From: Vibrio sp. DW001
GTDB taxonomy: Bacteria > Pseudomonadota > Gammaproteobacteria > Enterobacterales > Vibrionaceae
Reading direction: 5' to 3'
Assembly (NCBI RefSeq): GCF_029016285.1
Contig: NZ_CP091976.1
Location: 1,426,001 to 1,490,000, forward strand
Length of the DNA: 64,000 nt
The notes beneath the pieces are model-generated. The model did not search any database, was not told where the DNA came from, and saw only the letters and a program-made list of their open reading frames with translations. The position numbers were made by a program, and so were the translations under genes. Every line of letters begins with the position of its first letter. Positions within the stretch are counted from its first letter, which is position 1. Positions 1 to 9,333 of the stretch are shown piece after piece.

Positions 1-791
1 CACTCTATTGTGCGACATGCCATAACGAGTTCACGACCGGACAAGGGGCAATCATTAATGACAACTTTGGTGAGTGGTTAGCATCACCGTTTAATTCGCC
101 TGAAGATCCGTCTAAACACAAAACTTGCATCGACTGTCATATGACGCAGGATGTCACGGACTTCGATAATCGCGTTGCAGGCCAATCGACAGACGACGGT
201 CCTATTAAGCAGAACATGCGTTCCCATCATTTTGTCGGCGGTAACTACTACTTTACGGGAATGAGAAACCCAGAACATAAGAAACTGAGTATCGATATTC
301 TTAAAACGGCACTTACGTTGCGGGTGGAAAAAACAGGCAATCAATTGGCGGCAATTATCACCAATGTTAACTCGGGACACGATATGCCTGGTGGCGCACG
401 TAGACAGGTTTGGTTAGAAGTGATTGCGACAGACGCGAATGGAAAAAAGGTACTTGAAAGCGGAGTGATGAAGGACGGATACATTCCTAAAGATGCACGC
501 AAATTTGTTAAGGTTGGGGTGGATAAAGAAGGTAAACCAGTAGGACAGCTTTTCTGGCGATACGTGAAGATCGGAAAAGATACCCGTATCAAATCAGGTC
601 AAACTCGTCGCGAAGTATTTGAATTGCCGTCAGAGGTGGAATATCCCCTTACCGTGTCAACGCGTGTACTTTATCAGGTGTTTGCTAAGGCGCTAACGGA
701 AAAAGTGAAGAAGGCGTTTCCTGAAGAGAATATCCCAGACCCTGAAGTGATTGAATTGGAAAAAACAGTGTCGGTATATGAGGCGCGATAA
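1..791 (+). CDS. Multiheme cytochrome c, C-terminal part (5' end outside window)
   Basis: The reading frame is open from the window edge and ends at 791, so the N-terminus and any signal peptide are missing. Two CxxCH heme c attachment motifs are visible, CATCH at 9-23 and CIDCH at 126-140. The rest (about 215 residues) is a heme-free domain with a GHDMPGG segment followed by an R-x-VWLEV strand, a pattern I associate with the C-terminal beta-rich domain of periplasmic multiheme cytochromes of the c554 type. The protein probably carries electrons in the periplasm; its partner and the total heme number cannot be seen. An AraC-type gene follows 29 bases later on the same strand. Certain as a cytochrome c, uncertain as to subfamily. 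Confidence 0.8.
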   Translation, partial: LYCATCHNEFTTGQGAIINDNFGEWLASPFNSPEDPSKHKTCIDCHMTQDVTDFDNRVAGQSTDDGPIKQNMRSHHFVGGNYYFTGMRNPEHKKLSIDILKTALTLRVEKTGNQLAAIITNVNSGHDMPGGARRQVWLEVIATDANGKKVLESGVMKDGYIPKDARKFVKVGVDKEGKPVGQLFWRYVKIGKDTRIKSGQTRREVFELPSEVEYPLTVSTRVLYQVFAKALTEKVKKAFPEENIPDPEVIELEKTVSVYEAR

Positions 792-820
792 ATGAACATT
801 AATGCAGTCATGTCAACGGT

Positions 821-1735
821 ATGGGAAATTGGATTGTGAACGCGAAGATACCCTATACCAGAATAGAAAAATTGCTCGACTATATACATGACAATATTCA
901 GGAGCCACTAAGCCTAGACGAGTTAGCCGCGAAAAGCTGCTGGTCTAGGTGGCAATTGCAGAGAGTTTTTCAAGCTTATACCGGTTTCAATGTAGCGCAA
1001 TATGTTCGGGAAATTAAGCTCAGTCAAGCGGCATTAATGGTGCTTGAAGGAAAGCACCGCATATTAGATGTGGCGTATGAATTTGGGTTTAATTCCGAAA
1101 TAGCCTTTAGCCGTGCCTTCAAGCAGTTCTTTGGTGTGTCACCTAAACGCTATCAATCGAATGGATTAAAGACGGGAATTAAAACGCCTTTGACCAAGGC
1201 GATTAAGAGTAGTGAATCTGTGTTTTATCCAGAAAATACGCTCTATCAAGTTCGCCTGGAACACAAGAATGCCTTCTCTATCAATGGTGTGCCGTCGATA
1301 ATTAGAGGGCTTCAATCGCCAGAACCTGATTTTTCTAGCACGGTTCCTTATGCGTGGGAGGCATTCTTTAAGCAAACCGATCTCAGTAACGTGGTTAACG
1401 TACCCCATATCGGCATCATTGATATGTCGCCTAGTCAGGTAGATGGAGAACTTATCTATTGGGCTGGTGTCGAGCAAACAATCGTTGGCAAGCCTTCAAA
1501 CGGTGGGTTAATTTGCAAGAAGCTAGAAATTGGAGAATGCAGCTATGCGGTATTGCCGTATAGGGGAGATGTCGACGAGTTCCATAAAGCGGTGACTTGG
1601 TTGGTCGCAATGTGGCTTCCAGAGTCAGGATATAAAACGGTAGACAACGCATTTGAAATGGAGATTTATCACCCGCCTTTCGAAAATGCTCAACGAACGA
1701 TACTCGCGGAGTATTGGTTGCCTATACATCAATAA
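821..1735 (+). CDS. AraC-family regulator with GyrI-like effector domain
   Basis: This 304-residue protein starts with a two-helix-turn-helix AraC DNA-binding domain (about residues 10-110, with LSLDELAAKSCWSRWQLQRV and the second helix pair ILDVAYEFGFNSEIAFSRAF). It continues into a C-terminal region of about 150 residues resembling the GyrI/Rob-type ligand domain, ending in an EIYHPPF-like segment. Proteins with this layout bind small hydrophobic or cationic compounds and activate efflux or stress genes. It lies immediately upstream of the Fur-box siderophore operon in the same direction, so it may be a co-regulator, but nothing in the sequence proves this. The ATG at 821 lacks a strong ribosome binding site; the start is moderately certain. 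Confidence 0.82.
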   Translation: MGNWIVNAKIPYTRIEKLLDYIHDNIQEPLSLDELAAKSCWSRWQLQRVFQAYTGFNVAQYVREIKLSQAALMVLEGKHRILDVAYEFGFNSEIAFSRAFKQFFGVSPKRYQSNGLKTGIKTPLTKAIKSSESVFYPENTLYQVRLEHKNAFSINGVPSIIRGLQSPEPDFSSTVPYAWEAFFKQTDLSNVVNVPHIGIIDMSPSQVDGELIYWAGVEQTIVGKPSNGGLICKKLEIGECSYAVLPYRGDVDEFHKAVTWLVAMWLPESGYKTVDNAFEMEIYHPPFENAQRTILAEYWLPIHQ

Positions 1736-1820
1736 ACTTTGCCTACCTACATTATAAATATCGTTGCTAGTTGCACCAAATTGTTAACTTTTTTGTATCG
1801 ATTTCATCTATTATCTGCAT

Positions 1821-1839
1821 GATAATGATTCTCATTAAT
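1821..1839. promoter_or_regulatory. Fur box upstream of siderophore receptor operon
   Basis: The 19-base stretch GATAATGATTCTCATTAAT matches the classical Fur consensus (GATAATGATAATCATTATC) at 15 of 19 positions. It lies about 53 bases upstream of the receptor start codon. By established Fur biology it should repress the operon when iron is sufficient. Confidence 0.85.
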
Positions 1840-1891
1840 GTTAAAGAGGGTCAGTATATATGTTAATACCGTTCTTATTATGCAGGTTACT

Positions 1892-4063
1892 ATGAATAAA
1901 AATCACAATAATGCTGAGTTCAAACTCAGTGCGATCACAACTGCGATAGCGCTCTCTTTTAGTTTCTCTTTCTCTGCTAGCGCATTTGCAGATTCGACAG
2001 ACTCTCATGCGGAAACCGAAACGATTCAGGTGTTGGGTCAATCGTATCGAAATACGACAACAAAAACCTCGTTGAATCCTGAGGAAACCCCACAAGGCAT
2101 TACGGTTATTGATGCTGAAGAATTAGAACAGCGCAGTGCGAAATCGCTTAGTCAAGCACTCCGTTATGCCCCCGGCGTGGTAACAGAAACAAAAGGTGGC
2201 GCGGTCACCATGTATGATACGTTCACTATTCGTGGGTTTAATGCAAAGCAAAGCTACTATGATGGTCTGATCTTACAGTCCTTAACGGGTTGGAATTTAC
2301 AGCCACAAATCGACCCAATTGCTCTCCAACAAGTAGAAATATTTAAAGGACCTTCGTCGGTACTTTATGGCTCAATGCCACCGGGTGGAATGGTAAATAT
2401 GATCGCTAAGCCACCACAAAAACAGGCTGCAACGAGTCTTGGGCTTTCAACGGGATCGCGAAATCTGGTTGAAGCCTCCATTGATACCACTGGCCAGTTT
2501 GGTGATAGCGACCTCAGTTATCGATTTGTCGCGTTAGCGCGTAAGCAAGATGGGCAAGTGGATGACACAGAAGAAGAACGTTTCGTTATCGCGCCTTCGG
2601 TTGATTGGCAAGTCACAGACAAAACCTTGATCAATTTTAATCTGTATTATCAGAATGACCCTGCGATGGGTATGAACTCTTCATTACCCGCATCTGGGAT
2701 GATTTATCCCAATTCAAATGGCGCAACTAGTTCGTCTACCTTTGTCGGTGATGAAAACTGGAGCTCATTTGAGCGCGAGTTTTTGATGATGGGTTATAAA
2801 ATTAATCATGAAATTAACGATAGCTGGTCATTCTTACAAAACTTCCGATATACCGATGCAGAACTTTCGCAGAAGAACACCTATCACCGAGCGTCAGGCT
2901 TTGATGTGTCGACGGGGACATTAGCTCGGAACATCTACAGTACCGATGAAGAGTCAAAGGGCTATGTTATAGATAATCAATTGTCAGGTTATTTGTATAC
3001 AGGTGATATTGAACACAACCTATTGTTTGGATTGGATTATCAACGCCTTGATGGGGAGTCTGCTTATAAAGAGTATGCGACATCTGGCGCTTCGTTCTAT
3101 GGATTTAATATCTACGCGCCTAATAACAATCTGTTGGACCGAGATTCGTTAACAAAAAATTATGATGCGAAGGATGACATTTCAGTCGAGCAATTAGGGG
3201 TCTATTTTCAAGATCAGCTACGCTGGGACCGTATGGTCTTGATAGCTGGTGGTCGGTATGACAACTATGAAAGCAGAAGTAAATACAACGACGACTATTC
3301 GACATCCGACACGAAAGCCGACCATGGGCAATTTTCTTATCGGTTAGGTGCTCTGTTTGAGTTCGACAATGGTGTCGCCCCTTTTGCTAGCTATGCGACC
3401 AGCTTTGAACCCGCTACTGGGGTCAATAGTAATGGCGCTGCCTACGATCCTGAAATGGGCGAACAAGTAGAGGTCGGGGTGAAATATCAATCCCCAGATA
3501 GGATGATTAACGGTTCCGCCTCTTTATTCCACATTGTTAAAAGTGACGCGTTGATGGCCAACCCAAATGATATTTGGGGAGCAAAACTTCAACTGGGTGA
3601 GGTGGTTTCTCAAGGGGTTGAATTGCAAGGTCAAGTTGCGATTACACAGGCTTGGGATATCCGCGCGAGTTACACCTATATTGATATGGAAATCACGGAG
3701 GATAGTGATGGAGGCCTTGAAGGGACAACACCGATTTATGTTCCCGAGCATAGCGCCAACCTTTGGTCAAATTATCAAATTTCCCAAGGTGTGTTTGCGG
3801 GAACAAGGGTAGGTGCTGGCGTGCGGTATGTAGGAGACATGCAAATAGACGCGGCGAATACTGGCAAAGTTCCAAGCTACACCTTGGTTGATTTGTCTTT
3901 AGGGTATGACTTACAGGGGGTATCTGAATCGTTGCAAGGTGCAACAGTGAATCTCTCTGCGAATAACCTGTTCAACAAAGAGTATTACACCTGTTATGAC
4001 ACGGCTAACTGTTGGTATGGCGCAGAACAAACCGTTGAACTTAACGTCAACTACCAATATTAA
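1892..4063 (+). CDS. TonB-dependent siderophore receptor, FhuA-like
   Basis: This 723-residue outer membrane receptor imports an Fe(III)-siderophore in a TonB-dependent way. A signal peptide ending in SASAFA is followed by a TonB-box-like ETIQVLG. The plug domain (about residues 50-170) contains PQGITVIDAEEL, a TIRGF motif and IEVFKGPSSVLYG-like text (VEIFKGPSSVLYGSMPPGG), and a 22-strand-type barrel ends in NVNYQY. Length matches the ferrichrome receptor class (about 720-750). I chose the ATG at 1892, behind an AGG-containing site, because it gives a clean signal peptide; an upstream in-frame ATG at 1838 overlaps the Fur box and adds 18 unlikely residues. The fhuC-D-B order downstream suggests a hydroxamate ligand, which is inference. 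Confidence 0.92.
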   Translation: MNKNHNNAEFKLSAITTAIALSFSFSFSASAFADSTDSHAETETIQVLGQSYRNTTTKTSLNPEETPQGITVIDAEELEQRSAKSLSQALRYAPGVVTETKGGAVTMYDTFTIRGFNAKQSYYDGLILQSLTGWNLQPQIDPIALQQVEIFKGPSSVLYGSMPPGGMVNMIAKPPQKQAATSLGLSTGSRNLVEASIDTTGQFGDSDLSYRFVALARKQDGQVDDTEEERFVIAPSVDWQVTDKTLINFNLYYQNDPAMGMNSSLPASGMIYPNSNGATSSSTFVGDENWSSFEREFLMMGYKINHEINDSWSFLQNFRYTDAELSQKNTYHRASGFDVSTGTLARNIYSTDEESKGYVIDNQLSGYLYTGDIEHNLLFGLDYQRLDGESAYKEYATSGASFYGFNIYAPNNNLLDRDSLTKNYDAKDDISVEQLGVYFQDQLRWDRMVLIAGGRYDNYESRSKYNDDYSTSDTKADHGQFSYRLGALFEFDNGVAPFASYATSFEPATGVNSNGAAYDPEMGEQVEVGVKYQSPDRMINGSASLFHIVKSDALMANPNDIWGAKLQLGEVVSQGVELQGQVAITQAWDIRASYTYIDMEITEDSDGGLEGTTPIYVPEHSANLWSNYQISQGVFAGTRVGAGVRYVGDMQIDAANTGKVPSYTLVDLSLGYDLQGVSESLQGATVNLSANNLFNKEYYTCYDTANCWYGAEQTVELNVNYQY

Positions 4064-4119
4064 AGGGCGTTAATTTACGAACGCTGCCTATTAATATAGG
4101 TCGCGTTCGCTATTTGAAT

Positions 4120-4854
4120 ATGAATATTATTGAAACACAAAATAGAGAACGATTTAGTCAGTTAGACGCCCTGTGTCAAACCGTTACGCCGTATCTAAAA
4201 GGGAGCTTAGCACCTTATGATTCAACAATGTTAGTTGGAGAATCAAGCGACCTCACTGTGATTAAGCATCTGTATGGTGCTATTGAGTTGGCTCATCCAG
4301 AAGCGGGTCACGCGTATTGGTTAACAAGAACGTGGGAGTTGCTTTGCTGGCAGCCTATTTACATCAGTGTGATATCTATCTATGGGTTGCAAGCACTACC
4401 TACTTTTGACGGTTTTGCTCAACAAAGAGAAGGCGCTTATATCATGGGATATCGTTTTCAGACGCTCGATTTCATAACGGATGAGATCCCCAACTTGATT
4501 AGTAGAGCTGGCATTCAATTAACGTATATGTTTGAACACTACCGATTACTGATCGATTCATGGTTACGGTGTCGCCCTGGTTTTACGAGACAGATTCTCG
4601 CTGATGCATTGCTTGAGAGTTTAGTGAAACTGCGCGTAGCAAGGCCAGATATAGATAACCACACATTGTATCACCATGCAGAGCTATGGCTTTCTTCATG
4701 CCGACTGCCACTCAATAATCTACGGTCATATTCAGAGTCTATGGACGGGTCGCTGCAATTTGTTAGGCGCAGTTGCTGCCTTGTGTATAAAACAGAACAA
4801 GGTCAACTTTGCTCAAATTGCCCTAGAAAAAGAGAACGAATATGTACCAGTTAG
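4120..4854 (+). CDS. fhuF: FhuF-like siderophore-iron reductase
   Basis: The C-terminus carries a CC-x10-C-x2-C cluster (SCCLVYKTEQGQLCSNCP), the [2Fe-2S] signature of FhuF ferric-siderophore reductases. The protein has 244 residues, close to the family's usual 250-260. These cytoplasmic enzymes reduce Fe(III) in the imported siderophore so the iron is released. The gene sits between the receptor and the fhuC-like ATPase and overlaps the latter by 13 bases, consistent with co-translation. The ATG at 4120 is preferred; a TTG six bases earlier is also possible, and neither has a strong ribosome binding site. Family assignment is confident, ligand is not known. Confidence 0.85.
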   Translation: MNIIETQNRERFSQLDALCQTVTPYLKGSLAPYDSTMLVGESSDLTVIKHLYGAIELAHPEAGHAYWLTRTWELLCWQPIYISVISIYGLQALPTFDGFAQQREGAYIMGYRFQTLDFITDEIPNLISRAGIQLTYMFEHYRLLIDSWLRCRPGFTRQILADALLESLVKLRVARPDIDNHTLYHHAELWLSSCRLPLNNLRSYSESMDGSLQFVRRSCCLVYKTEQGQLCSNCPRKRERICTS

Positions 4855-5609
4855 AGAATATTAAGGTGACCCGAGACCAAAGAGTGATCTTAGATGTAGA
4901 CCAGCTCTCTGTGGACCCAAAAGCGCTCACGGTCGTCATGGGGCACAACGGCTCAGGAAAGTCGACGCTTGTGAATTTATTGGCTAACCATATACGCCCG
5001 GATGAAGGGAGTGTGAAATGGAAAGGTACATTGTTACGTCATTTAAGTAGCAAGAAACTGGCCCGTGAGATTGCGTACCTGCCACAGACATTACCAGAAG
5101 TGGCAGGGCTGAGTGTCGAAGAACTCGTTCGTTTAGGCCGATACCCTTGGCGTGGTGTACTTTCTCGTTGGACGAAAGAAGATGGTGTATACATAGACCA
5201 AGCGATAGAACAAACTCAGATCGGTAAGTTTCGACAAGCCCTTGCTGACGAACTTTCTGGCGGTGAGAGGCAACGTGCATGGATAGCGATGTTGCTTGCA
5301 CAGCAGTCTGGCTTGCTCATATTAGATGAACCTACGTCCGCGTTAGATATCCAATATCAATATCAAATAATGGATCTGTTGCAACGATTAAATCGAGAGA
5401 CAGGGAAAGGTGTTGTGGTTATTTTACATGACCTCAATTTAGCCCTTAGATACGCCACAAAAGCCATCGCGTTAAAGCAAGGACGGATTGCGTTCGAAGG
5501 CGATGCGAGCATTTTACACGATGAAAATAGACTCACCGAGTTATTTTCTACCCACGTTCAATTAATCAATCACCCAAATAAAAACGCTAAAGTGGCGGTT
5601 ATATGCTAA
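4842..5609 (+). CDS. fhuC: Iron-siderophore ABC transporter ATPase, FhuC-type
   Basis: This 255-residue ABC ATPase has Walker A GHNGSGKST (about residue 32), a Q-loop at LPQTL, the signature LSGGERQRAWIAMLLAQ and Walker B LLILDEPTSALD, followed by an H-loop ILHDLNLALRYA. The 'RLGRYPWRGVL' segment after the Q-loop is typical of the FepC/FhuC iron-chelate subfamily. It would energise the fused FhuB permease at the inner face of the cytoplasmic membrane. Its start overlaps the end of the fhuF-like gene, and its end overlaps the binding-protein gene by 7 bases. Substrate specificity is inferred from context only. Confidence 0.92.
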   Translation: MYQLENIKVTRDQRVILDVDQLSVDPKALTVVMGHNGSGKSTLVNLLANHIRPDEGSVKWKGTLLRHLSSKKLAREIAYLPQTLPEVAGLSVEELVRLGRYPWRGVLSRWTKEDGVYIDQAIEQTQIGKFRQALADELSGGERQRAWIAMLLAQQSGLLILDEPTSALDIQYQYQIMDLLQRLNRETGKGVVVILHDLNLALRYATKAIALKQGRIAFEGDASILHDENRLTELFSTHVQLINHPNKNAKVAVIC

Positions 5610-6550
5610 TTAAATCAATATTCATAACACTATGCGCTCTTTATTCTGGCTATCCTTTTGCCCAAATAGAGCCGGAGTCTTCTCAAATACAAATAAAAGA
5701 CACTAGGGGTCTACAGATACTTTCAAAAGTGCCAGTTAAAGTGGCAGCATTGAATTGGGATATAGCAGAACAGGTTTTGGAATTAGGTGTTGTCCCAGTG
5801 GCGATGCCCAATATTACTGGTTATAGCGAATGGGTCGTAAGACCAGAAGTACCAAGCTCAGTACAAGATATTGGTACCAGAGTAGAGCCTAATATAGAGC
5901 GCCTAGCAGAACTAAAACCGGATGTCATTATTATCTCATCGCCACAGGTTGATCTCATTCCTAGGCTAGAGCGCATTGCGCCCGTGCTTACTTTTGAAAC
6001 CTTCAGTGCCGATCATGACAACGTGAAGGCGGCCATTCAAAACTTCCGAAGCATTGCGAAGGTATTGGGTAAGCAGATGTATGCTGAGGAAAAACTGGAA
6101 CGTATGTTTTACGAGTTAGACCAATTGAAAAACAAGTTGGAAACGGCATATGAAGGAAAACTGCCAACCGTCGCCGCCTTTCGATTTTCTAGCACTTCAT
6201 CGATCTATCTGTATGGTGATAACTCAATAACACAATTTGCATTGCAGCAGTTAGGCGTATCTCCGGCATTGCCTCAGCCGCCCACTCAGTGGGGTGTCAC
6301 TCAAAAGCGATTGAACGCGCTATTCGAGTTAACGGATGAAAGCGTTGCACTTTACTTCAAACCTTTTGAACAAGAGAAGAAGGTGACAAACTCGGTGTTA
6401 TGGAAAGCGATGCCCTTAGTAAGAAGTCACCGAGTGAATAGCGTGTCTGCGGTATGGAACTACGGTGGAGCGATGTCGATTCTCTATAATGCTCAGGTCT
6501 TATCAACCGCGTTGTTAGAGATCGCACCTAATACCGTAAAAATGAATTAG
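5603..6550 (+). CDS. fhuD: Periplasmic iron-siderophore binding protein, FhuD-type
   Basis: This 315-residue protein starts with a cleavable signal peptide (about residues 1-20) and has the TroA/FhuD two-lobe pattern: KVAALNWDIAEQVLELGVVPVAMPNITGY in the N-lobe (written here as one read from about 45), then RVEPNIERLAELKPDVIIIS, and a C-lobe with an isolated long helix. It would deliver ferric siderophore from the receptor to FhuB. Start and end overlap or abut neighbours (7-base overlap with fhuC, 2 bases before fhuB). The tryptophan at the equivalent of a hydroxamate-binding position is plausible but I cannot align it without a structure. Confidence 0.9.
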   Translation: MLIKSIFITLCALYSGYPFAQIEPESSQIQIKDTRGLQILSKVPVKVAALNWDIAEQVLELGVVPVAMPNITGYSEWVVRPEVPSSVQDIGTRVEPNIERLAELKPDVIIISSPQVDLIPRLERIAPVLTFETFSADHDNVKAAIQNFRSIAKVLGKQMYAEEKLERMFYELDQLKNKLETAYEGKLPTVAAFRFSSTSSIYLYGDNSITQFALQQLGVSPALPQPPTQWGVTQKRLNALFELTDESVALYFKPFEQEKKVTNSVLWKAMPLVRSHRVNSVSAVWNYGGAMSILYNAQVLSTALLEIAPNTVKMN

Positions 6551-6552
6551 TT

Positions 6553-8547
6553 ATGATTAAAAAACGGTATTTTCACGCTTTTGTTTTTCTACTTCTAGGT
6601 TTGATCATGTCGCTTCAGGTCGCGAGTGATATGAGCATTATGGTGCAAATAAATGCACTGCAAAAATGGTTTTCTGGTGTGAGTGTACACGCGGATTATG
6701 CCTCAATTTTATTTTTGGAATCTCGATTACCTAGGTTAGTAATGGCTTTGGTGGTGGGGGCTACACTGGGTTTGGTGGGCAGTTTGATGCAGCAGTTAAC
6801 CCAAAACCCGTTGGTTTCACCATTAACCCTTGGTTCAGCTTCAGGTGCATGGTTGGCCCTCGTCATCTGCAATATCTGGTTTCCATCGTTAGCTGGCGAT
6901 TACTCGGTTATTTTCGCTTTGCTAGGGGCGATGCTAACTCTGTTGTTGGTGATCCTTGTTTCCGGTTTAAGAAACCTATCTGGTTTACCGGTGGTGCTCG
7001 CCGGGATGGCCGTGAATATTCTTCTTGGTGCTATTGCCACTGCGATTATTTTACTCAATGAGCAATCCGCTAAGAATCTGTTTATTTGGGGCGCAGGGGA
7101 TTTAGCGCAAAATGGTTGGGATCAAGTAGAATGGTTGCTGCCTAAGTTAGTGCCTGCTTTGCTGATTTTTGCGTTCGCGCCACGAGTGTTAGCCTTATTA
7201 AGATTGGGGCAGACTAACGCCACCGCTCGTGGATTGAATATCGTACCGATGTTTCTGTTGTTAATTGGTTTGGGTCTTTGGGTTGTTTCTGCCGTCATCT
7301 CTACCGTCGGCGTCATCAGTTTTATCGGACTGTTAGCGCCGAATATTGCGAGGAAATTAGAGGCAAGAACACCATTGGCGGAGCTTAATTTAAGTACCGT
7401 TTTGGGCGCGTTTTTGCTCGTGTTTACGGATACATTAGCCATTTGGTTGAGCTCATTGAGTTTAGATATTGTCCCAAGTGGCATAGCGGCGGCCTTTATT
7501 GGTGCTCCGGCACTGATCTATTTTTCTCGAACGCAATTAAAAGCTCAGGACAGCCTATCTTTCACCTTACCTAAGACCAATTTTATTTTCAAAATAAAGA
7601 CAATAATTGGTGTGGTTGTTGTTTTGATAGGGGTTTTCTTTCTGTCCCTTTTTGTTTCTAAACAAGTGATAGATCAAAGTATTGTATGGTCATTAAAGTG
7701 GCCGAGTGAATTTGGTTTAGAGCTCCGTTGGCCCAGAATGTTGACTGCGCTATCCGCAGGTGCGGGTATAGGCGTGGCAGGGGTGTTGTTACAACGTTTG
7801 ATTTATAATCCGTTAGCGAGTCCTGATATCTTGGGTCTTTCCGCCGGTGCGACATTTGCGCTAGTGGGTAGTAGCCTTTTTTTGGGGTTCAATATATTTG
7901 AAGCGGCACCTTTAGTCGCCTTCTTTGGTAGTTTATTGGTACTTGTGATTCTGCTTTTATTGGGTACAAGACATAACTATGCACCATCTATGATGGTACT
8001 TATTGGGATTGCTCTCACCGCTTTGATTGAGGCTTTGGTCCAGTTTTCATTGGTACGTGGTGATGAAAACTCTTATGTTATTCTAAACTGGTTGGCTGGA
8101 TCAACGTATAGAGTCTCACCGCAATATGCTGTCATATTGGCGGTGATGGTCACGGGTTTGATCACCTTCGTTTTCTTGACACAGCGATGGTTGACGCTAA
8201 TCTCTGCGGGTCGAGTATTTGCCCAATCGCGAGGGGTTGATGTTGGCAAAGTATTTATTACTTTACTCTGTTGTGTTGCATTGCTATGTGGTGTTGTTAC
8301 CAGTTTTATGGGGCCGGTGGCATTTGTTGGGTTGTTAGCGCCGCATATTTCCGTCATGTTGGGCGCGAGAAAGGTAGGACAACAAATAATAACGACTGCT
8401 TTGATAGGGGGCACACTTATGCTCTTTTCAGATTGGTTGGGACAAAATATAGTGTATCCATCGCAGATCGCGGCGGGTACGATAGTGTCCATCATAGGGG
8501 GAGTTTATTTCATACTTCTCCTAATTAAAGGGCGAACAAAAAGCTAA
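6553..8547 (+). CDS. fhuB: Fused iron-siderophore permease, FhuB-type
   Basis: At 664 residues this is a double-length FecCD-family permease, as in E. coli FhuB (about 660), with two homologous halves of roughly ten membrane helices each. The halves carry matching coupling and helix motifs: SRLPRLVMALVVGATLGL and WPRMLTALSAGAGIGVAGVL near each half's start, and GLLAPNIAR versus GLLAPHISV near each half's end. The joint lies around residues 335-370. Fusion means only one permease chain is needed with FhuC and FhuD. It starts 2 bases after fhuD and ends 6 bases before the DUF3450 gene, so the importer and the TonB complex appear to be transcribed together. Confidence 0.92.
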   Translation: MIKKRYFHAFVFLLLGLIMSLQVASDMSIMVQINALQKWFSGVSVHADYASILFLESRLPRLVMALVVGATLGLVGSLMQQLTQNPLVSPLTLGSASGAWLALVICNIWFPSLAGDYSVIFALLGAMLTLLLVILVSGLRNLSGLPVVLAGMAVNILLGAIATAIILLNEQSAKNLFIWGAGDLAQNGWDQVEWLLPKLVPALLIFAFAPRVLALLRLGQTNATARGLNIVPMFLLLIGLGLWVVSAVISTVGVISFIGLLAPNIARKLEARTPLAELNLSTVLGAFLLVFTDTLAIWLSSLSLDIVPSGIAAAFIGAPALIYFSRTQLKAQDSLSFTLPKTNFIFKIKTIIGVVVVLIGVFFLSLFVSKQVIDQSIVWSLKWPSEFGLELRWPRMLTALSAGAGIGVAGVLLQRLIYNPLASPDILGLSAGATFALVGSSLFLGFNIFEAAPLVAFFGSLLVLVILLLLGTRHNYAPSMMVLIGIALTALIEALVQFSLVRGDENSYVILNWLAGSTYRVSPQYAVILAVMVTGLITFVFLTQRWLTLISAGRVFAQSRGVDVGKVFITLLCCVALLCGVVTSFMGPVAFVGLLAPHISVMLGARKVGQQIITTALIGGTLMLFSDWLGQNIVYPSQIAAGTIVSIIGGVYFILLLIKGRTKS

Positions 8548-8553
8548 TTTCTT

Positions 8554-9333
8554 ATGAATAAACATGTAAACAAAATGCGATTAAAAAGCATAACGGTGTT
8601 AGGTCTCATGGCCGTGATAGGATTCGTTAATGCGGGCTCTCTCGCTGAATCAGCGAAAGTAGAGCAAGCTATTATTAAAGACGCAGGGCGCAGTCAACAT
8701 GTTGTGAACGACAGTTCAGAACATGCTTTTGACCTACAATCTGAAATTGAATCGCTGAAGGCAGAGGTGGATGGACTTGCGATTTATGAAGACCATCTTG
8801 GTAATTTAATTCTTAGCCAAGACCAGGAACTCACCAGCGTAGAATCGCAATTAGATGAAATAGCGGAGACGAGGCAGAGCATTGTTCCGTTGATGTATCA
8901 GATGTTGGATGGTCTAGCGACATATATTGAACGTGATATGCCGATACGTCTAGATACACGCGTTGATAGAGTGAAGCAACTACGTCAGCTTATGGTACAA
9001 GCCGATATTAGCGATGCTGAAAAATTTCGTCGTATCTTAGAGGCTTATCAAATAGAACTCGATTACGTAAGCAAACTTGGCACCTACACCAATGCAATAG
9101 AGATTAATGGTGTGGTTCGCGAAGTTGAGCAGCTTTATCTTGGACATGTGTCATTCATTGCTCGTAGCCTAGATAAGAAAGAATACTGGGTTTGGAGTGC
9201 TCAAGAGAAGACATGGCATCTGTTAAATTCGGCGTTAATTAGTGATCTAGATAATGCATTTTTGGTTGCTAACAAACGTGTATCACCCCGTCTTTTATTG
9301 TTGCCCCTTTCCACACAAGAGGTGAGCAAATGA
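8554..9333 (+). CDS. DUF3450 periplasmic protein of TonB2-type cluster
   Basis: This 259-residue protein has an N-terminal signal or anchor (about residues 8-28) and a predicted coiled coil (about 60-105). A central DMPIRLDTRVDRVKQLRQLM segment and an EYWVWSAQEKTWHLL stretch fit the DUF3450 family. Members are commonly encoded just upstream of TtpC-type ExbB paralogs in Vibrio and related gammaproteobacteria. Their exact job is unknown; a periplasmic partner of the TonB energy-transducing complex is the usual inference. The stop overlaps the ttpC start by 4 bases (ATGA). Confidence 0.85.
   Translation: MNKHVNKMRLKSITVLGLMAVIGFVNAGSLAESAKVEQAIIKDAGRSQHVVNDSSEHAFDLQSEIESLKAEVDGLAIYEDHLGNLILSQDQELTSVESQLDEIAETRQSIVPLMYQMLDGLATYIERDMPIRLDTRVDRVKQLRQLMVQADISDAEKFRRILEAYQIELDYVSKLGTYTNAIEINGVVREVEQLYLGHVSFIARSLDKKEYWVWSAQEKTWHLLNSALISDLDNAFLVANKRVSPRLLLLPLSTQEVSK

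Noticed and set aside
1838..1891. Longer N-terminus for the siderophore receptor from ATG 1838
   Set aside because: It overlaps the Fur box and would put 18 residues in front of an otherwise clean signal peptide.
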